From positions 1 through 5,443 of the forward strand of contig JAHWJV010000259.1 in the NCBI GenBank assembly GCA_019348265.1: a stretch of 5,443 nt of DNA. Direction: 5' to 3'. Source of the stretch: Gemmatimonadota bacterium. GTDB taxonomy: Bacteria; Gemmatimonadota; Gemmatimonadetes; Longimicrobiales; Longimicrobiaceae. Positions within the stretch are counted from its first letter, which is position 1; every line of letters begins with the position of its first letter. A program made the translations under genes and the position numbers. Below, in pieces: positions 1 to 5,443 of this stretch. A model generated the notes under the pieces. The model was not told the DNA's origin. It saw nothing but the letters and a program-made list of their open reading frames with translations, and ran no database searches.

Positions 1-7
1 CGGCCAC

Positions 8-922
8 CTACCGGCTCGGCAGGGTCCTCGAGATGGGCTCGGCCAGCGGGTTCACGAGCTCCGCGCCGTTCTCGTAGCGGTCGGGGATGTCGACGGCGAC
101 GAACACGACCCGGTCCGAGGTCGTCCACCGAAAGCCGGCGCCGATGTCGTTCGGGCTGCTCTTCACCTCCACCATCGCGAGCACCTCCACCGGCTGACCA
201 GGCTCGCCCCGACGTACCAGGAGCTGGTCCAGCTCCAGCGCGGCGGCGCCGAGCTTCACTCCGCGCAGAATCCGCAGAGATGCCGGATCTTCGCCGAGGT
301 CCCCTGCCACGTTCCGGAGGGTGGCCTCGAGCGCCTCCTCCTCGAAGTCTCGGCCCACCTGGGTAGATCGCCGGCCGCGCTCGGCGAGCAGCTCGGCGAG
401 CCGCGCCTCTTCCGCCGCGACGCCGGTCTTCTCCAGAACCGTAGAGAGCTCGGCGCCGAGCCTGAGCGCTTCCCGCCGTTCCGGGCTTTCGGCCAGAAGG
501 CTTGCGATTCGCTCCCGCAGCTCGCGCTCGCGACGCTCGAAGCCGCGCAGCTTGGTGGTCAGAGCGTCGTTCCCGGGTGGCGGAGCCTCGGCGGCGGCGC
601 GCGTGAGCCATGCTATTCCGCGAGCCGCCCCGGCCAGCTCTCGCCCGAGTGCCTCCATCTCGGCATAGCTTAGAGAAGCCTCATTGGCGGCTACCGCGCG
701 TCGCCATTCCGCCTCCAACGAGCCGAGTGCCGGGTGCGCGCGGCGGAGCTCCCGCGCCCGCTCCTGCCCCGTGAAGCTCGGGTCCCTTCGCCAGCGGGGA
801 AGCTCCGATTCGAGCCACGTGCGGAAGCTCAGCGGGTCCGCCGTGCGCAGGTCGAAGGCGCTCTCCCGCAGGAGGCGCTCGACCTCGTCCCGACCGCGCC
901 GGACGCCGTCGCTCGCGCTCAT
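8..922 (-). CDS. Coiled-coil protein with C-terminal PD-(D/E)XK nuclease-like domain
   Basis: Complete 304-residue protein of unknown specific function. Residues 1-189 are strongly charged and look mostly helical, with a likely coiled coil around 120-186 rich in Arg, Glu, Ala and Leu. Residues 190-280 carry the marks of a PD-(D/E)XK fold: an acidic helix (GRDFEEEA, E194-E196), then ELD with D232 on a predicted strand, then VEVKSS with E252 and K254 as the E-x-K pair, then a further strand (RVVFVAVD). These spacings fit a metal-dependent nuclease core, but no activity or substrate can be assigned. There is no signal peptide or membrane segment, so it should be cytoplasmic. ATG at 922 is the nearest start; the 48 bases upstream offer no in-frame alternative, and the ribosome site is weak. 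It is divergent from the membrane synthase gene. I see no partner methylase, helicase or toxin gene, so a defence role is unsupported. Confidence is high that it is a gene, moderate for the fold. Confidence 0.8.
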   Translation of the reverse strand: MSASDGVRRGRDEVERLLRESAFDLRTADPLSFRTWLESELPRWRRDPSFTGQERARELRRAHPALGSLEAEWRRAVAANEASLSYAEMEALGRELAGAARGIAWLTRAAAEAPPPGNDALTTKLRGFERRERELRERIASLLAESPERREALRLGAELSTVLEKTGVAAEEARLAELLAERGRRSTQVGRDFEEEALEATLRNVAGDLGEDPASLRILRGVKLGAAALELDQLLVRRGEPGQPVEVLAMVEVKSSPNDIGAGFRWTTSDRVVFVAVDIPDRYENGAELVNPLAEPISRTLPSR

Positions 923-934
923 GCCGCTCGCGCT
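910..934. repeat. 15-bp imperfect tandem duplication across the nuclease-like gene's start codon
   Basis: CGCTCGCGCT occurs at 910-919 and again at 925-934, a spacing of exactly 15 bp. Read on the minus strand, AGCGCGAGCG lies both just before and just after the ATG of the 8-922 gene. The repeat is visible directly. It may be a replication-slippage duplication of five codons or part of a binding site at the start codon; the low sequence complexity makes chance possible too. Confidence 0.5.
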
Positions 935-936
935 GG

Positions 937-954
937 CCGGGCCGGGGTGCCCGG
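937..954. promoter_or_regulatory. Inverted repeat in the divergent intergenic gap
   Basis: CCGGGC at 937-942 and GCCCGG at 949-954 are perfect 6-bp complements separated by 6 bp. They lie in the 48-bp gap between two divergent starts, where an operator serving both genes would be expected. In DNA this rich in G and C, a 6-bp pair arises easily by chance, so the operator reading is weak. Confidence 0.25.
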
Positions 955-957
955 TGG

Positions 958-963
958 TATCGT
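958..963 (+). promoter_or_regulatory. Candidate -10 box of a leaderless promoter
   Basis: TATCGT (958-963) fits the TANNNT form of a -10 element and is separated by exactly 7 bases from the ATG at 971. Transcription would then start at or next to the start codon, giving a leaderless message. This agrees with the lack of a good Shine-Dalgarno sequence before 971. No convincing -35 box is seen (the hexamer 17 bp upstream is GC-only). The site is seen; its use is inferred. Confidence 0.35.
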
Positions 964-970
964 GTGGCCC

Positions 971-3181
971 ATGATTGCGAATTCCAGTCTTGGGGCTGCC
1001 GGGAGGCCGTTGCTGTCGCTGTACACAGGCGCGGTGTTCGTCAGCGCCTTCCTCCTCTTCCTGGTCCAGCCGATGTTCGGGAAGATGGTGCTCCCGCTGC
1101 TCGGGGGATCACCGTCCGTCTGGAACACCTGCATGCTCTTCTTCCAGGTAGCGCTGCTCGGCGGTTACCTGTACGCGCACCTTACGAGCCGCTGGCTCTC
1201 GCCGCGGCGACAGTGGCTTCTCCACCTCGCGCTGCTCTGCATCGCACTGCTCGTCCTGCCCATCTCGGTGTCGAGCGCGGCGCCCGCCGGTGGCGAATGG
1301 CCCATCCCCTGGCTCCTGTGGCTGATGCTGACGGTGGTGGGCGCCCCCTTCCTGGTGCTCGCCGCGACGGGCCCCATGCTCCAGAGGTGGTTCGCGCGCA
1401 GCGGCCACCCGGGCGCCAGCGAGCCGTACCATCTGTACGCCGCCAGCAACCTCGGCAGTATGCTGGCCCTGCTCGCGTACCCGCTCCTTCTGGAGCCCAC
1501 GCTGCGCCTCGCCGAGCAGACGCGCTGGTGGATGGCCGGATTCATCCTGCTGGGCGTGCTCATCGCGGCCTGCGGAGCCGCGGGGTGGCGGAGCAATGAA
1601 GCGGAGCGCGCACGGAGCGCGGAGACGGAAGAGGATGTTCGACCGGTCACCGCCGTGGAGCGGGCGCTCTGGGTCGCGCTCGCCTTCGTCCCGTCGAGCC
1701 TGCTGCTCGGGGTCACCACCTACATCACCACCGACCTCACGCCCGCCCCGCTCTTCTGGATCCTGCCGCTGGCTCTTTACCTCCTGAGCTTCACGCTCGT
1801 ATTCGCGAGCAAGCAGCTGATCCGTCATCGGTGGATGACGACCGCGCAGCCGACGATCCTCGCCGCGACCGTGATCGTGCTGCACCGCACGGAGCACATG
1901 GGCAAGCCCGCGTTCGCGATCCCGCTGCACCTCGCGATGCTTTTCGTTACCGCGATGGTCTGCCACGGGGAGCTGGCGCGGCGGCGCCCGCCCGTCCGTC
2001 ATCTGACCGAGTTCTACCTCTGGATCTCCGTCGGCGGAGCGCTCGGCGGCGTCTTCAACGTCCTACTCGCCCCGGTGCTCTTCTCGCGCCTCTGGGAGTA
2101 TCCGCTGATGATCGTGGCGGCGTGTCTGCTACGCCCCTGGCCGGCGGTGGGGCGGTCGATACGGCGCGAGCTCCTCTGGGCGTTCCGGGCCCTGGCTTTC
2201 GCCGCGCTGCTGGTGCTGATCGGGGATCCGGGCACCGGAGAGCTCCCGGTGGCCGTGTACTCCATCGTCGCGGCGATCTCGGTATACCTGCTCGGGGTCG
2301 CGCTGCGCGGCGCTCCGCTCTGGCTGGCCGTGTGCCTGGGCGCGGCCGTCGGCGCGCGGTTCATCGAGGAGGCGCGGGACCCCCGGCTCCTGCACGTGGA
2401 GCGCTCCTTCTTCGGTCAGTACCGGATCAACCAGACGCCTCCCTTCAACGTCCTCCAGCACGGCTCCACGCTGCACGGCGCGCAGGACCTCACCGCCGAC
2501 CGGCGCCGCGAGCCACTGACGTACTACCTCCGCACCGGGCCGCTGGGCGCCGTCTTCACCTCCATGGGAATCTCCAGCGGGGGCTGGCGCGTCGCCGTCG
2601 TCGGGCTCGGCGTCGGCACGACGGCCGCGTACGCGCTCGCCGGTGACGACTGGACCTTTTACGAGATCGATCCCGGGATCGAGAGGATCGCCCGCGACCG
2701 GCGGTACTTCACCTATCTTGCCGAGGCGGCCGTTCCCGTCCGCGTCACTCTGGGTGACGCACGCGTGTCGCTGCAACGGTACCGAGGGCAGCCTTACGAT
2801 CTGATCGTCCTCGACGCCTTCAGCTCGGACGCGATCCCGATCCACCTGCTCACCCGAGAGGCGCTGCGCGTCTACCTGGCGCACCTCGCTCCAGGGGGAC
2901 GAATCGCGATCCACATCAGCAATCGCTACCTGGACCTCGAGCCGGTGGTCGCGTCGCTCGCCCGGGAGGCCGGGCTGGTCGCCCGCGTCGGCAGCGGCCC
3001 CTCCGCGGAGCAGGAGGACGAGCTATACCAGAACTCCTCCACATGGGTCGTGGTCGCTCGCCGCCCCGCCGATCTGGCGCGCCTCGAGAGCCTCGGCGGC
3101 TGGGAGCAGCCGGAGCTACCCGCCGGGTTCCGGACCTGGTCGGATGATTTTTCCAGCCTCTGGAGCGTGATGAAGTGGTGA
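971..3181 (+). CDS. Polytopic membrane protein fused to spermidine synthase-like domain
   Basis: A 736-residue two-part protein of the type usually annotated as fused MFS/spermidine synthase. Residues 15-465 hold roughly 14 hydrophobic segments; the family-typical N-terminus is clear (FLLFLVQPMFGKMVLPLLGG, 28-47, then VWNTCMLFFQ). Residues about 475-736 form a Rossmann-type aminopropyl- or methyltransferase-like domain: HGSTLHGAQ (497-505), glycine motif GLGVGT (545-550), acidic ribose-binding position in YEIDP (E565), GDAR (595-598), and YDLIVLDAFSSDAIP (609-623) at the catalytic loop. By family, it would bind decarboxylated SAM or SAM at the membrane. The canonical YHE and DxxDP-type catalytic segments of true spermidine synthases are altered, so polyamine synthesis is uncertain. 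The reading frame is open from 734, but ATG 971 is chosen because homology begins just after it and the upstream part is antisense to the divergent gene. GTG 962 is an alternative. No speD or other polyamine gene is nearby. Confidence 0.9.
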   Translation: MIANSSLGAAGRPLLSLYTGAVFVSAFLLFLVQPMFGKMVLPLLGGSPSVWNTCMLFFQVALLGGYLYAHLTSRWLSPRRQWLLHLALLCIALLVLPISVSSAAPAGGEWPIPWLLWLMLTVVGAPFLVLAATGPMLQRWFARSGHPGASEPYHLYAASNLGSMLALLAYPLLLEPTLRLAEQTRWWMAGFILLGVLIAACGAAGWRSNEAERARSAETEEDVRPVTAVERALWVALAFVPSSLLLGVTTYITTDLTPAPLFWILPLALYLLSFTLVFASKQLIRHRWMTTAQPTILAATVIVLHRTEHMGKPAFAIPLHLAMLFVTAMVCHGELARRRPPVRHLTEFYLWISVGGALGGVFNVLLAPVLFSRLWEYPLMIVAACLLRPWPAVGRSIRRELLWAFRALAFAALLVLIGDPGTGELPVAVYSIVAAISVYLLGVALRGAPLWLAVCLGAAVGARFIEEARDPRLLHVERSFFGQYRINQTPPFNVLQHGSTLHGAQDLTADRRREPLTYYLRTGPLGAVFTSMGISSGGWRVAVVGLGVGTTAAYALAGDDWTFYEIDPGIERIARDRRYFTYLAEAAVPVRVTLGDARVSLQRYRGQPYDLIVLDAFSSDAIPIHLLTREALRVYLAHLAPGGRIAIHISNRYLDLEPVVASLAREAGLVARVGSGPSAEQEDELYQNSSTWVVVARRPADLARLESLGGWEQPELPAGFRTWSDDFSSLWSVMKW

Positions 3182-3186
3182 GGTGA

Positions 3187-3222
3187 CGGCCCTCACCCGG
3201 AGCCCTCACCGGGGGAGGGCCG
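3187..3222 (+). terminator. Strong hairpin after the synthase gene, terminator-like but without a T-tract
   Basis: CGGCCCTC (3187-3194) pairs perfectly with GAGGGCCG (3215-3222). Inside it, after one A-G mismatch, CCCGG (3196-3200) pairs with CCGGG (3209-3213), leaving an 8-base loop. It begins 5 bases after the TGA at 3179-3181, the right place for a terminator or mRNA-stabilising hairpin. The following bases (CGCGGCCCGCCCC) lack the run of T that intrinsic terminators need, so termination is inferred from position and stem strength. The 5' arm and loop contain a tandem 13-mer (GCCCTCACC at 3189 and 3202), so either copy could pair with GAGGG. Confidence 0.5.
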
Positions 3223-3230
3223 CGCGGCCC
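3217..3230. repeat. 14-bp perfect palindrome overlapping the hairpin's 3' arm
   Basis: GGGCCGCGCGGCCC is exactly self-complementary. Its left half is the 3' arm of the 3187-3222 hairpin, so in RNA the two pairings would compete. It is made only of G and C, so chance is possible, but a 14-bp perfect palindrome is long. Confidence 0.5.
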
Positions 3231-3242
3231 GCCCCTTGCCGC

Positions 3243-3297
3243 GGTTCCCAACCTCTCAGCGGCCGCACGCCGGCCGCTCAACCTCGGCGGCGGAACC
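3243..3297 (+). promoter_or_regulatory. Nested repeat structure running up to the permease start codon
   Basis: The centre is a perfect 8-bp hairpin, AGCGGCCG (3258-3265) with CGGCCGCT (3271-3278), loop CACGC. It is flanked by identical direct repeats CAACCTC (3249-3255 and 3279-3285), and the whole is bracketed by GGTTCC (3243-3248) and its complement GGAACC (3292-3297), which touches the ATG at 3298. No clear Shine-Dalgarno sequence or -10/-35 pair is visible here. A leader structure that controls translation of the permease, or an operator, are both possible. Repeats are seen; function is inferred. Confidence 0.35.
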
Positions 3298-5169
3298 ATG
3301 CGCGTCACATCCGGCTTTCTTAAGGCGGCCCGCGGGAGCAGATCGCTCACACTGTCGGTCATCCTCGCGTGGGCGGCGGGGCTCGGGCTCGGGTCGGCGG
3401 CGCTCGGCGCGCTGTCGGCGCATGGCGCGGTGTGGTCACACCCGCTCCTCCGCGATGGCCTGGGGCTGCCTGCGTGGCGCCCACTCTGGAGCCCGGCGAC
3501 TGTGACCGCTGGCGAGCTCCAGGGTGAAGCGCTCCGACTCCTGGCGCTCGTCGCCGCCGTGCTTGCTGGTTTGCTGATCGGCGTGGCCACCGTAAACCTG
3601 GTTACGCTGCTGCTTACCCGGGCGGCGGCGCGTCGGACGGAGATCTCGATGCGGGCGGCACTCGGTGCCGGTCCCCGCCGACTCGTGGTCGATCTTCTGA
3701 AGGAGGCGGGCGGACTGGTGATCACCGCCGGCGTGGCGGGCCTGGCGATCGCCGCGGCGGGAAGCATGGCCCTCCGGCGATCCTGGCGGACCGGAGCCTG
3801 GCCGTGGGAGGGTGCCCACTCCGCTTTCGCGGTCGCGCTCTGCTTCGCCGGCTTCGCGCTGGTGACCCTCGCGTGCTGGCTGTTCCCGCTCAGCGCCGCG
3901 CTTCGAGCCGACCTCCGGCGCTTCCTGGGAGAGGGAAACCGCGCCACGCCTGGCCCAGGCGAGGGGGTGCTCAGACGGGCACTCGTCGTACTGCAGGTCT
4001 CTGCCTCGTTGATCCTGCTGGTTGTCGGGGGCATTCTCGTCCGTGGCTTCGCCGGGTCTGGAGCGGAGCAGGTCACCGGCTTCGACCCACGCGAGCTGCT
4101 TACCTTTCGAGTCGACTTGCCGGCCGCGCGATACCCCGACGCGGAGAGCCGAGCCGCCGCGTACGCGCAGATGATTCGTCGTATCGATGCTCTGCCCGGC
4201 GTCGTCGATACCAGCGCGGCCTCACAGGGCGCCTGGCTGGGAATCGGAGCGACCGAACGGGTCACCGCGGTCTGCCAGGAGTGCTCCCGCGGAATCATGT
4301 TCCTGCCGGTCAGCGAAGGGCCTGCGCTCATCCACTCGATCGGACCGGGCTTCTTCCGCTCCATCGGCGCGCACCTTCTGAGCGGCCGCGAATTCGGCCA
4401 TTCCGACGGAGCCGACGCGCCGCGTACCGCCGTCATCAATGATGCGTTCGCGTACCAGCTGTTCCCCAACGGTCAACCGCTGGGGAAGTGGATCCGCCTC
4501 GGTGGGCTGAGAGGTGAGCGGTACCAGGTAATCGGCGTGGTGAGGCGCGTGGGCGCGCCGGCCGTCGGCGCTGCCGCGGGTCCCACTCCCGCGGTTTACC
4601 TGTCGCTGCTGCAGTATCCACCCGCCAGCGTGGATTTCGCCGTGCGCGTGAGGCGGGACGCGCCTGCGCTGGCGGCAGCTATCGACCGAACCGCTCGAGG
4701 AGTCGCCCGTGGCGCTGTGACGGCTGAGTTCATGAACATGAAGACTCGGCTCGCGATGTTCCGCGCGCCGCTGGCCTGGTTCGGGGGGCTCCTGGCCGTG
4801 CTCGCCTTCGGGGCCCTTCTCGTCGCGACATCGTCCGTTTACGGGGTCACCACATACGGGATCGAGCGGCGGCGGCGCGAAATCGGTATTCGAATGGCCA
4901 TCGGGGCGACCGCGGGCGATGTCCTTCGTCTCCTCGTGGGCCAGAGCGTGCGCATCTTCACGGCTGGCTCGGTGGTGGGTCTGATCGGCGCGCTGTCTGT
5001 CGGGCGGCTTCTCCAGCAGCGAATTCCGGGGATCGACGTGCTGGACGCTCTCGTCTACGCGCCCATCTCCCTGCTGCTGGCCTGCGTCGCGGTGGTGGCG
5101 AGCTACCGTCCGGCGAAGAGGGCTGCTTATGAAGATCCGCAGCTTGCGCTGCGAGAAGGGCGTGCGTGA
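3298..5169 (+). CDS. Orphan MacB/FtsX-type ABC permease (ADOP-like), first periplasmic domain reduced
   Basis: A 623-residue inner-membrane protein with eight likely membrane segments: about 18-40, 81-106, 136-157, 174-200, 226-249, 492-513, 548-570 and 586-603. This 1+3+1+3 order is that of the duplicated orphan permeases (ADOP) of Acidobacteriota and Gemmatimonadota. Both FtsX cores carry the family signature: RRTEISMRAALGAG (112-125) and RRREIGIRMAIGA (525-537), with the C-terminal YRPAKRAAYEDPQLALREG. The second periplasmic MacB-core domain spans 250-490 and shows FFRSIGAHLLSGREF and VINDAFAYQLFPNGQPLGKW. The first, normally a couple of hundred residues, is only about 40 residues (41-80), so the protein is short of the roughly 800 usual for the family. 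A CxxC (C326, C329) sits in the periplasmic domain. No ATPase gene is in the window. ATG 3298 starts just ahead of the first membrane segment; its ribosome site is weak. It overlaps the next gene by 4 bases. Substrate unknown; related permeases act in export or envelope stress. Confidence 0.88.
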   Translation: MRVTSGFLKAARGSRSLTLSVILAWAAGLGLGSAALGALSAHGAVWSHPLLRDGLGLPAWRPLWSPATVTAGELQGEALRLLALVAAVLAGLLIGVATVNLVTLLLTRAAARRTEISMRAALGAGPRRLVVDLLKEAGGLVITAGVAGLAIAAAGSMALRRSWRTGAWPWEGAHSAFAVALCFAGFALVTLACWLFPLSAALRADLRRFLGEGNRATPGPGEGVLRRALVVLQVSASLILLVVGGILVRGFAGSGAEQVTGFDPRELLTFRVDLPAARYPDAESRAAAYAQMIRRIDALPGVVDTSAASQGAWLGIGATERVTAVCQECSRGIMFLPVSEGPALIHSIGPGFFRSIGAHLLSGREFGHSDGADAPRTAVINDAFAYQLFPNGQPLGKWIRLGGLRGERYQVIGVVRRVGAPAVGAAAGPTPAVYLSLLQYPPASVDFAVRVRRDAPALAAAIDRTARGVARGAVTAEFMNMKTRLAMFRAPLAWFGGLLAVLAFGALLVATSSVYGVTTYGIERRRREIGIRMAIGATAGDVLRLLVGQSVRIFTAGSVVGLIGALSVGRLLQQRIPGIDVLDALVYAPISLLLACVAVVASYRPAKRAAYEDPQLALREGRA

Positions 5170-5443
5170 AGCGACTCGCGTTTGCGATGTCGTCCGTGCT
5201 CGCGCTCACGGTCGCCTCGCCGCTGCGCGCCCAAAATGGGGCGCCGGACTGGACCGGCGGTTTCGGCGCGCGGCTGATTCCGCTCGTCACGCACGCCACC
5301 CCGGCGGTCGCGGGAGAAGACCGCACGGAGCTCTACCTGACCCAGCCGGTGCTGATGGTGCACGCCGCCGCGCTGGACGGAGAACGCGGGTGCTCTGCCG
5401 GGGGGCTGTGCGGTCCCTTTGCCGCGGCGGAGATCGGAAGAGG
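5166..5443 (+). CDS. Secreted protein of unknown function, N-terminal fragment cut by contig end
   Basis: Reading from GTG 5166 gives 92 codons with no stop before the end. It starts with a classic Sec signal peptide: basic KR at 2-3, a hydrophobic core from about 4 to 20, and a likely cut after A22 (LRA-Q). The mature part (FGARLIPLVTHATP, then TELYLTQPVLMVHAAALDG) is not a family I can name firmly. I chose GTG 5166 because AGAAGGG at 5154-5160 is a ribosome site 5 bases upstream and because the basic n-region would be lost from ATG 5187. The start overlaps the permease stop as GTGA, so the two are probably one operon with coupled translation, and the product likely acts in the periplasm or outer membrane. 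The last codons (from residue 89) are encoded by adapter-like sequence, and residues after about 70 may also be unreliable. Confidence 0.75.
   Translation, partial: MKRLAFAMSSVLALTVASPLRAQNGAPDWTGGFGARLIPLVTHATPAVAGEDRTELYLTQPVLMVHAAALDGERGCSAGGLCGPFAAAEIGR
5431..5442. other. Residual Illumina adapter sequence at the contig end (artefact)
   Basis: AGATCGGAAGAG is identical to the first 12 bases of the TruSeq adapter (AGATCGGAAGAGC); the next base here is G instead of C and the sequence then stops. A 12-base match exactly at the terminal edge is most simply untrimmed read-through, not genomic DNA. Anything encoded after 5430 should be disregarded. Confidence 0.85.

Noticed and set aside
734..970. 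N-terminal extension of the synthase fusion from ATG 734
   Set aside because: These 79 codons are antisense to the start of the nuclease-like gene, are Arg/Ala/Pro-rich, and lie before the point where family similarity begins (just after ATG 971).
1109..2002. 297-residue minus-strand open frame inside the synthase gene
   Set aside because: Highly charged, repetitive Arg/Gly/Glu/His composition and complete overlap with a gene showing clear membrane segments and motifs; a frame shadow.
971..2380. True MFS transporter function for the membrane half of the fusion
   Set aside because: Although such fusions are often labelled MFS, I see none of the usual MFS loop signatures; only a polytopic membrane region can be supported.
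1831..2646. 271-residue plus-strand open frame in another frame of the synthase gene
   Set aside because: Arg/Ala/Pro-rich shadow frame with no domain; the overlapping frame encodes conserved motifs.
8..3181. Divergent nuclease-like and membrane synthase genes as a two-gene defence system
   Set aside because: Only one side has a nuclease-like fold, the other belongs to a widespread family with no known defence role, they are divergent and not co-transcribed, and no other defence gene is in view.
3231..3265. TTGCCG at 3236-3241 as a -35 box for the permease
   Set aside because: No acceptable -10 sequence lies 16-18 bases downstream; that position is GCGGCC inside the hairpin.
2916..4469. 517-residue open frame on the minus strand
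   Set aside because: It runs antisense across the end of the synthase gene and much of the permease, is a low-complexity Arg/Ser/Pro/Ala product without recognisable domains, and is typical of spurious open frames in high-GC DNA.

Overview
This is a high-GC (clearly well above 60%) bacterial window with tightly packed genes and no RNA gene, CRISPR array or insertion sequence that I can see. Three features suggest Gemmatimonadota or a neighbouring soil phylum such as Acidobacteriota: a large membrane-bound spermidine-synthase-like fusion, an orphan MacB/FtsX-type permease of the ADOP kind common in those phyla, and a secreted protein whose signal peptide ends in LRA-Q. This placement is inference, about 50% sure for Gemmatimonadota. 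The last 12 bases match the start of the Illumina TruSeq adapter, so the window is probably the ragged end of a short-read, perhaps metagenomic, contig.

Layout. On the minus strand (8-922) is a complete gene for a helical/coiled-coil protein ending in a PD-(D/E)XK nuclease-like fold. It is divergent, across a 48-bp gap, from a plus-strand gene (971-3181) for a polytopic membrane protein fused to a spermidine-synthase-like domain. The divergent gap holds a TANNNT box exactly 7 bp before the second gene's ATG (a possible leaderless promoter) and a short inverted repeat. A 15-bp imperfect duplication spans the nuclease-like gene's start codon.

A 116-bp spacer (3182-3297) follows, unusually dense in symmetry: a terminator-like hairpin built from a tandem 13-mer, an overlapping 14-bp perfect palindrome, and a second perfect hairpin nested between direct and inverted repeats that run up to the next start codon. 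Then comes an orphan ABC-type permease (3298-5169) with the ADOP plan but with its first periplasmic domain reduced to about 40 residues. A secreted protein gene (5166 to the window end) overlaps the permease by four bases (GTGA) and is cut by the contig end.

How the genes work together: only the permease and secreted-protein pair is clearly an operon by overlap, suggesting a joint cell-envelope role. The synthase-like fusion and the nuclease-like gene share only a divergent promoter region. I see no convincing multi-gene novel system. The most worthwhile leads are the PD-(D/E)XK coiled-coil protein, the reduced ADOP with a periplasmic CxxC, and the structured 3182-3297 spacer.
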